From contig NW_024466004.1 of assembly GCF_017591425.1 (NCBI RefSeq), positions 35,156,501-35,220,500 of the forward strand: DNA of 64,000 nucleotides, written 5' to 3'. The stretch comes from Ochotona curzoniae. Lineage: Eukaryota; Chordata; Mammalia; Lagomorpha; Ochotonidae. Under the pieces are notes generated by a model, which saw only the letters and a list, made by a program, of their open reading frames with translations, did not search any database and had not been told where the DNA came from. The position numbers were made by a program, and so were the translations under genes. Each line of letters begins with the position of its first letter. The first letter of the stretch is position 1. Below are positions 56,814-64,000 of the stretch, in pieces.

Positions 56814-57099
56814 TTTTAACAAAGGGGTTTAATTGGAGGTGTTTGTATTATAATTATTTATGGTATCACCACAGAGGAAAACTTGTCCTCCACCAGCTAT
56901 ATTTTTACATGCTACTCTCATGGAAATCAACTCCTTTGTTATCTTTCCAAATGTATGAAAAGGTTGTAGCTATATTTTGAAAGAATGTTAGAAACTCCAG
57001 AGTCCTGAAAAATCTTTTAAAAATGAATTTTTCTAATTAACTTTAAAAATATTATTTTATCTTAGAATACAAATCAAAATGGGCAGGAAGTAGAGTGCA
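56814..57099. other. Unassigned intron-like DNA
   Basis: No exon or repeat recognised. Confidence 0.4.
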
Positions 57100-57240
57100 C
57101 TAAAAACTTAATCTCTTATTTCCAGCACTATTTCTGTCACGAACTAGTTATGTAACCCTTGGGCACTTCTCAGAACCTATATTTTCTCATCTGTGAAAGG
57201 AAGGCATAGGCTAGAATCAGCTACCCTCCACTCCTGAACA
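57100..57240 (+). mobile_element. MIR SINE remnant
   Basis: 'gaactagttatgtaacccttgggcac' and 'cctatattttctcatctgtgaaagg' are the MIR core in sense orientation. Confidence 0.8.
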
Positions 57241-57458
57241 TTCCATAATGCTACATTTCTGCAGCTCTAAAGTCTAATCTTCATTCTATACTGAATGTAT
57301 CTGAAATATAAAATTTTATGTAGCTCCTCTCTTCAGAAGTTGTTTGGCTTTCAATGAACACTGTTTTTTAAACTTTCTTAAAACAGAATAACCTGGAATG
57401 TGAATTTAACATATAACTTCTAAAATTCTGGCCAAGCCATGTTCAGGATGAGAAGGTT

Positions 57459-57529
<71 letters not shown>

Positions 57530-57530
57530 C
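57459..57530. repeat. (TATC)n tetranucleotide repeat
   Basis: About 17 TATC units with one interruption (TATTATC) near 57470. Tracts of this length are usually polymorphic. Confidence 0.97.
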
Positions 57531-57697
57531 ATTTATCATTCTTCTTTCAAATACGTATTTTAGTATGTATTTTATACTTAAGATATTCATACATATGAGT
57601 TTTATACATAATAAATATACAAAATGCATCTACTTGGAGACTGTTGGATTTCCTGAGAGTTTGATAAAACTGCAAATATAAAACCAACACAAAGAAG

Positions 57698-57731
57698 GAT
57701 GAACCAAAGTCTTCGATGAACCAAAGTCTTC
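57698..57731 (+). repeat. 17-bp perfect tandem duplication
   Basis: GATGAACCAAAGTCTTC occurs twice head to tail, at 57698-57714 and 57715-57731, just before a truncated CSINE. Confidence 0.95.
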
Positions 57732-57875
57732 ATCCTCATGCAAGAGACTGGAAAGCTGCTTCTGACTCCAAACTTCGGAGTCAGGCTGTTTGAGGAATGA
57801 ACCAGTAGATGGAAGATTTTTCTCTCTGTCTCTTCTTTTCTCTATGGATATGCTATTTCAAAAAAAATTTTTTTA
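57732..57875 (+). mobile_element. CSINE, 5'-truncated
   Basis: Begins near 'catgcaagagactggaaagctgcttctgactcc' and continues 'ggaatgaaccagtagatggaagattt', pyrimidine block, degraded tail. Confidence 0.75.
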
Positions 57876-57889
57876 ATTAAAAAAAACCC

Positions 57890-58215
57890 AGAAGAACAAT
57901 ATATTCCCTGGCATCTCCAGGATGAGTATCATCAAAACGTCCATACTATCCAAAGCAATTTAGATTCAGTGCAATCCTAATCAAATTATCAAGGACTGTC
58001 CTCTCAGAACTAGAAAAGTGATACTAAAATTTATATGAAAACACAAGATGTATTGAATAGCTAAGCAACCTTGAACAACAAAAACAAGACAAGTGGCATC
58101 AAAATACAAGATTTCAAGACATACCACAGAGTGTGGTAACGACACAAGAACAGGCAGGTGGACAGGTGGACAGATAAGAGCCATAGGAAATTTATTCACA
58201 CAGTTGAAAATGATT
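57890..58215 (+). mobile_element. L1 ORF2 fragment
   Basis: Sense L1: 'atcaaaacgtccatactatcc', 'aaagcaatttagattcagtgcaatcc', 'gaatagctaagcaacc', 'ggcatcaaaatacaagatttcaagacatacca'. It corresponds to the same part of ORF2 as 48690-48900 and stops at the T-rich end of retroposon copy 3. Confidence 0.85.
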
Positions 58216-61200
58216 AATTTTTTAAATAACGATATTACTTTATTTTTCATAACTTTTACATTGTTAAAAAGAATGCTGACCATGTGGACCACTGATTGAG
58301 ATGGGAAGGGTTGAGAAATGGAGACAAGTGGAGGAGACAAGTGTTTCCAATCTCCCGCTTCTTCTTCCTGTACCTGGGGAAAGTGAGGCACAAAGGGAAG
58401 AGGGCCTCTCCCAGCAGCCCAATGGCATCAGTACCCTGGGATCGGGGGCAGTCACCTAATGTCATCCCTGAGTCCCCAGTGTGGAGCATGTTCCAAGCAT
58501 ATTGCTCAAGTGGCTTTGATAGTTCTGAGATGCTGTTGATTTCATTGCTCCAAGGTTGAGAAAATGCTTCCAAGGCCCATTGGCTGACATAATCCACCTT
58601 AGAGTTTCCACAGACCCAGACACTGGCTGGCCAGGAGAGTTTGGCGAGGAGAGCTGTCCAATTTGTTCTGTCCAATTTGTCCATCCTCAGCCATGGCACT
58701 ACACGTCCTGTGCGAGCCTCAATGGACTGGTTGTGATGTCCCCCATGTGCACGTGGGCATGCTGTCTGCTACACAAGTCTCAACAACTGAGGAAACCCAG
58801 TTCTGACACATGCATTTCCACGATCAGACCACAGATCCTGTGATTTCCTCCGTGGTTGGAGTTGAGTCCAGTAGTCCGGTTAGGGGTTCTCCAAAGAGAC
58901 CTCACCAGACATGATCCCAGACCTGACTCCTGTGTGTGCCATCTGATGCAGGGTCTGGCTTAGTCCATCATCCACACCAGCCTATATGCACACTGGTGGT
59001 TGCAGTTGTTGTGTCAGTTCTGTCTCTAGCCCCATCGCTTACACAGCCAATGGATGCTGAGGCCCTGCCTAATCCTACTCACCACAACATTGGCCCTCAT
59101 GCACACCAGTAGAAACTGCAGCCTAGTCAGAGTGACCATGCAAGAACTCCCACCAGGTTTGTCCCCAGCCATGGTTGCTGTGCATGCCGGTATGTACAAC
59201 ACACTGGTCCAGTCTGTCCTGCATCCCATTTGTTTTTGGTACACAGCAATGAGTGTTGGAGCCAAGCTTAACCTGGCCAGCCTCACTCACTATTCAGGCC
59301 ACACTCATGGCAGTGGATACCACTGCCTGTCCAGCCCGGCCCACTGATAGCCCCGGTTTGAAATCTCACCTGTGGGAGCTGCAGCCCATCACAGGGTTGC
59401 CCATAGCTTCCCACCAGGCCCACCTGGATCAGTCCTGGATCATGCTACTTCCAGGTGGTTCTGTGTTCTAGCTTGATAGAACTTGCCCCCATTCCCCACA
59501 CTTGCCAGCTGGTGCTGTGGCAAAGCCTGACTAGCCAGCCCTTTCTCTGGCTCATGCATGCACCAGTGGATATGATTGCTTAGTCCATCTTGGTTCTCCC
59601 CCAAACCCAGCTCACATGCAGGCCAACAGGTGTTGTAGCCTCTGCCCAGCATGGTCAGCCCCTGGCACAGGCTCTCACACTTACCAGCAGGAGCAGTGGC
59701 CCAGCAGGGGAGTCCTTGCAGCTTCTCTACCATGCTTGCCCCCACCCCCACAGTGTTATATGTGCTGGTGGCTACTGCAGCCCAGTCTTGCAAATCTCAC
59801 CTCACCTCACCTCAGCACTCACCAGTGGCGGTTGTAGCCTGGCTGAGCCAGACCAGCCGCCAGTTCCAGCTCATGCTGGTGTGTGCTACAACCTAGCCCA
59901 TCATGGACTCCTCCAATTCTGGCCCTAATGTGAACAGCTGGTGCTGTGGCCCAAGCAAGCTTTGTCTGCACCCTGTCATCATCCTCACATCTGCCAATGG
60001 GTGCCATGCACTGCCCAGCCTGGCTTTCTGGCAGATATAACCCACATGTGTTCTAGTTGATACTGTAACGTGGTCTGGTTTGGGCTGCCTCCATTCAGAG
60101 ACTGTGTTTTGACAGAGGTGTTCCTCAAATTCCTCTGTCAGTTCTCCAAGTTATTGAACTCACACACACTCTTGAGTCCTTGGCCCATTCTGACTTGTCC
60201 CACCTCTAGTCCTGACTGGAACAGTGGGCTTTTCAACTGGGTCATGCCCATTCTGGCTCTTACTATTTGGTGTACATCCTTACCATTCCTGGTCAACCAT
60301 TAGACCCAGCTATCTCATGGTTCAGTGGATACTGAAACCTAACCTAATCTGGCATTCCCCAGACCCAGTCTATACTTTGGCAGAGAGATGCTGTAGTCGT
60401 ATCCAGCCCAGTTTGCCACCCCCATTCCAGGATTTGCACACACCAGTGGGAAATGCAACTCGGCTGGGTCATCCCTTTAACTCCTCTACTAAACCTGTTC
60501 TTAGCCACAGATACCATATATGACTTTGGTTGCTCTGATCTAACCTGGCATATCTTATCCCCTTTCTTTTCTTTGCTATTGGATGCTTCCACCTGGTCTG
60601 GCCTTGCCTGCCCCAAGACCTGACTCATGGTAGTGGTTGCTGTAACCCAACCCTATCCGTTATGCTCCCATCCCTGTATTTCCTGCAAACCAGTACATGC
60701 TATAGCTGAGCACAGGATGATCTGCACTACATCCTGGCTCCTGCAAATGCCAATGTGCTTTGGTTTGGCCCGGCCATGCCTGGTCTGCCCTTGCTCTTGA
60801 ATCACCTGAATGAATCTACACATTTGCTAACCCTCCTAATATTACCCGTCCCCTGATCTGACACTCACTGGTGTTTACTGTGATCCATCCCACCAAATAG
60901 GCCTCAAGTTCTGGCTTAGTGTATGCAGGTGGTGGATACTATCTAACCCAGCTCAGGTTTCCCATGTGGGCTGGTGCATCGATCTGACCCAGAAAGGTCC
61001 TCCAGCTTCCTTCCTCCAAACCAGCCAGGCTCAGGCTTCTCACTCACATGCACATACAGAGGCAGTTGAAGTCCCCCAGAAGTCATTCCTCACCTGCAAC
61101 ATACTCCTCCTCCGAGATTCTCCTCCCACAGATCCTCATACCCACTTCACTGAGCAATCTACATTTCCTGTGCCCAGGAGTGCATGAGTTTCCTAGCCTG

Positions 61201-61565
61201 GGCTTCCAAGCCTAGTCCAGTCTTCCTGTGGGGGTGGTATGCTGGACTGGAGCTCTGCCCACCCACCAGGAACCCAAGCTCATAGATAGGTCCCCAGGCC
61301 CAGCCCACTGGCACCCATGCTGCCCTTTGCCCATCCAACAACCAAGTTCCCCTAGCCCAGTTCACCAGCATACAGCATACCAGCATGCTAACCCAGGGCT
61401 CCTCTCCCTGCTCCTCCATCCAGGATCAAGCATAGGCAAAAATCCTCAGGCTTGCTTCACTTGCCTACATATAAGCCCCTAGGTGCCTGCAAGTCCTGGC
61501 TTTCACCATCCCTCAAGCCACCTGAAAGCCAACACCCAAGGTCCCCAGGTGCTGCCCACACTGGC
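58216..61565 (-). mobile_element. Tandem-array retroposon, long copy 3, inverted
   Basis: Minus-strand copy with its T-rich (poly-A) end at about 58216-58245, 3' region 58246-58850, array to about 60960 and 5' region to about 61565. From 58240 to about 60076 it is almost identical to 48618-46780 of copy 1: complementary in order and length, with only scattered single-base differences noticed (for example two in the block at 58350-58360). Beyond 60076 the two copies resemble each other only at family level. The 5' part keeps the shared block 'gacttctgggggact' and 'cagcccacatgggaaacctgagctggg' seen in copies 1 and 2. No recognisable protein domain. Confidence 0.8.
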
Positions 61566-61575
61566 AGAAGTCTTT

Positions 61576-61880
61576 AAGGATGATTCTTTTCCTTGCCTTG
61601 CACATACCAGGATCCCATGCAGGTGCTGATTCGTGTTCTATTGGCCCTGCTTTCCATCGGGCTCCCTGCTTTTCACCTGGGAAAGCAGCCAAGGACAGCC
61701 CAAAGCTTTGGGACCCTGCACTGGCATGAGAGACCTGGAGGAGGCTCCTTGCTTAAGATTGGCTCAACTCTGACAATTGCTGCCACTTGGGGAGTGAATC
61801 AGTGGACAGTAGATCTTCCTATCTGTCACCTCCTCTCTGTATATCTGACCTTCCGATAAAAATAAATAAACCTGTAAAAT
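61576..61880 (+). mobile_element. CSINE, slightly 5'-truncated
   Basis: Starts at 'ccttgccttgcacataccaggatcccatgc', continues through 'acttggggagtgaatcagtgg' to tail 'gataaaaataaataaac'. Confidence 0.92.
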
Positions 61881-61889
61881 GTCTCTGAA

Positions 61890-62187
61890 TTTTTTTTTGT
61901 TTGTTTAAAAGGCAGGGAGAGGGTGGCAGAAAGAGAGAGAGAGATTGAGAGAAAGACCTCCCAACTACTGGTTCTCTCCCCAGATGTTTGTAGCTCAGAC
62001 AGATGCCAGGAATTTGGAATTCTGGTTTTTCCACATGGGTGGCCGAGACACCAGTTCCGGAATCATTATCTGCTGCTTTCCAAGATGCATTAGCATGAAG
62101 TTATATTTGAAGTGAAACAGCTGGAACTAAAGCTGCACGCAATACTCCAACAAGTGCTTAACCTACTGTACTACAAATGCCCACCCT
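61890..62187 (-). mobile_element. CSINE, old subfamily
   Basis: T-rich start, GA-rich stretch (complement of the pyrimidine block), 'actggttctctccccagatgtttgtagc', ending 'aagtgcttaacctactgtactacaaatgcc'. Confidence 0.8.
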
Positions 62188-62536
62188 GTAAACTGTAAAC
62201 TGTATATGCAGTAGAAAAACTTATAGTACCAATTATATCTTTCTCCTTTTCAAAATTTAATTACTATTTATCAAGATAATATAGTTTTGACCAAAGTAAT
62301 ACATTTTATTTTACTTTATTAAGATTTATTTATTTATCTTGGGACCAGAGGATGGTATTACATAACGATTCCCTTTCCCAGGCTTATGAAAAGCTAGGTA
62401 GAGGGAGCAGTGCCCTCTCTTTCCCCATGGACAGAAAATTAAAGCAGAAACATCTCTCTCCCACTTTTTCCCTCTCTGTTGACTCCATCCCTGGATGGGT
62501 TTCTGTGATTTCATCACCATTTAAATAAACTTTACA
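62188..62536. other. Unassigned DNA
   Basis: No exon or repeat recognised. It includes a 64-codon minus-strand frame (62326-62520) with no recognisable motif. Confidence 0.4.
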
Positions 62537-62835
62537 GAAAAGATTCATGTGCTTGAAAGTCATAGTTACACAAACAGAGGGAGAGATCTTCCACCTGCTG
62601 GTTCACTTTCCAGTTGTCTACAATAGCAAGGGCTGGGCTAAACCAAAGCCAGGAGCCAGGAATATCCTCTAGGATCCAGGTCTCTCCCAACACTTTGACC
62701 ATGCCCTGCTACCCTTTCTAGGTTATCAGGAAGGAGCTAGATCAAAAGTGAAACAGCTGGGACATGAGCTTCACCCACATGGGATGCCAGTATCACAAGC
62801 AGGAATCTTACACACTATGTCACTTGCCAACACCA
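62537..62835 (-). mobile_element. CSINE, old subfamily
   Basis: 'aaagattcatgtgcttgaaagtcatagttacac', 'ctgctggttcactttcc', 'aaaccaaagccaggagccagg', 'cacccacatgggatgccagtatcacaagc'. Confidence 0.88.
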
Positions 62836-63624
62836 TAGCAATACACTTTAAAAATCAGAAATATTATAGGACTTAATAAATTCTTCTGTTTCAGCACTTA
62901 GCATTCCAAATCTCTGCTCTCTTTATTTTATCTGTGTCTACTATTATTTTGGAAATGATATGCTTATACCTCTCTCCTAGTTTTCTCAAAACTAGATATT
63001 GCCTATGAATTTCCTACTCTAAAGGATGGAAAATTATCCCAGTAATACACTCCCTGCCTTCTTTCTGTAATAACTATTACAAGGACTGAGGGTGCTCTGG
63101 TGAACAAGACTAGATCCTTATATTTAAGGTCTGTTGTGAAAAAATTCACAAGTAACTAAATAAATGATCAACATAATTCTAGAAAGTGGCCTAAAATGTT
63201 TTATTTTTTAAATAAAGGATAAGAAGAAAGTATACCCCTACAACCATCTCCCCAAAATGGTTGTAATAACATGCTTGATGTTTTCATGAGTATGACTCGA
63301 TAATTACTCCACACTGAGGCATACGTTGTGCTTTTCTTATCTCTCTTTTATTGCAAAATTAATGCTTTTCTCTGACACTGCAAATTGCCTTGTTCTTGCA
63401 TTTGCTTCTGTTTCCATGTACTGAGAACTGATTCATTCCTCAACATTCTTCCAGGACTCTAAAACTTCTGCCAGAATAATCAAACACAACAGTTAGTCTT
63501 TGGATTTTTCTTTCTCCTCCTCTTCCTCTGTCATTGTTCCTCATAGAGCTTTTGTTCTCTTGTTCCAGTCTTTTCCAGGAGTATACTAGGCTGCAGTACA
63601 GCTATCATTCCAGGCTCTCTTTCG
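62836..63624. other. Unassigned intron-like DNA
   Basis: Contains an L2-like trace at about 63080-63170 ('ctggtgaacaagactagatcc', 'gtaactaaataaatgatc'). No exon recognised. Confidence 0.4.
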
Positions 63625-64000
63625 TTTTCTTTTTTTAAATTGTATAAATTTTATCCTTTATACTTTTTACATATTTGGTTAGGGTGCAAAGGGACAAGGG
63701 CTAAAGGAAAGGGGGTGAGACTCTAATTCTGACATTCTCTCTCTCTTTTTTTTTTCCTGTATCTATGGGGAGGGAATAGATAAGGGGAGAAGTCACATCC
63801 AGCCTCCCAACCATCCCCGGGTCCCAGAAGTCTTGCACAAGGGTCTTGAGGGTCTTGCTCAAGTGGTTTTGATAGTTCAACAGTTCTGTATTACTGCTAA
63901 TCTTACCACTCCAATCACAATGAAAGCTCTCCAGACCCTACCGGCTGACATAGTCCACCTTAAAATCTAACTTGCCTAGGTATTCACTGTCAACTCTTGG
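63625..64000 (-). mobile_element. Tandem-array retroposon, 3' end, runs off the window
   Basis: T-rich start, then the complement of the 3' block ('ggttagggtgcaaagggacaagggct', 'tcctgtatctatggggaggg', 'ctcaagtggttttgatagttc', 'actgctaatcttaccactccaatcacaatg', 'ctgacatagtccacctta'). The array itself would lie beyond the right edge. Confidence 0.8.

Overview
This window is nuclear DNA from a mammal, most likely a lagomorph and probably a pika (Ochotona). About forty copies of one tRNA-derived SINE cover it. The family has a head with a GATCCCATATGGG block, A- and B-box-like promoter motifs, a middle resembling the rabbit C repeat, and an AATAAAAATAAATAAATCTT tail. The species call is an inference from repeat family resemblance. 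Old mammal-wide repeats (MIR, L2, MER5A), antisense L1 pieces and two solo LTRs fill in the rest. There is no bacterial, plasmid or CRISPR content.

Layout. 1-2.7 kb is quiet sequence with two MIRs. 2.74-3.41 kb is a CpG island with two inverted CCAAT boxes. A splice donor faces left at 2999/2998 and another faces right at 3408/3409, so it reads as a possible two-way promoter. 3.4-30 kb is intron-like: CSINEs, an internally deleted L1 with a 16-bp target duplication (8.16-11.05 kb), two solo LTRs of one family (16.1 and 22.4 kb), and a tail-less 7SL RNA retropseudogene (20.1 kb). 27-30 kb is the longest stretch with few repeats. 31-32.8 kb is antisense L1 ORF2. 34-45 kb is again SINE-dotted intron-like DNA. 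From 45 kb on, the window is dominated by a ~3.5-kb retroposon whose body is a diverged tandem array (units about 55-80 bp). There are two long copies in plus (45.1-48.6 and 49.1-52.6 kb), one long copy in minus (58.2-61.6 kb), a 3' piece in minus at 6.6-7.2 kb, and another entering at the right edge.

Genes. No complete protein gene is visible. The best coding evidence is one 86-nt internal exon at 56203-56288 (plus strand), with good splice sites and a translation resembling the last strand and helix of a PH-like domain. Together with the CpG island this suggests that a rightward gene spans most of the window and a second gene leaves leftward from the same promoter. Both gene identities remain open. 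Almost all longer open frames in the window are chance frames inside SINEs, the CpG island or the tandem-array retroposon.

The strongest unexplained structure is the tandem-array retroposon: its unit order is kept between copies, one copy split an L1, and two inverted copies share a 1.8-kb almost identical 3' block although their 5' parts have diverged.
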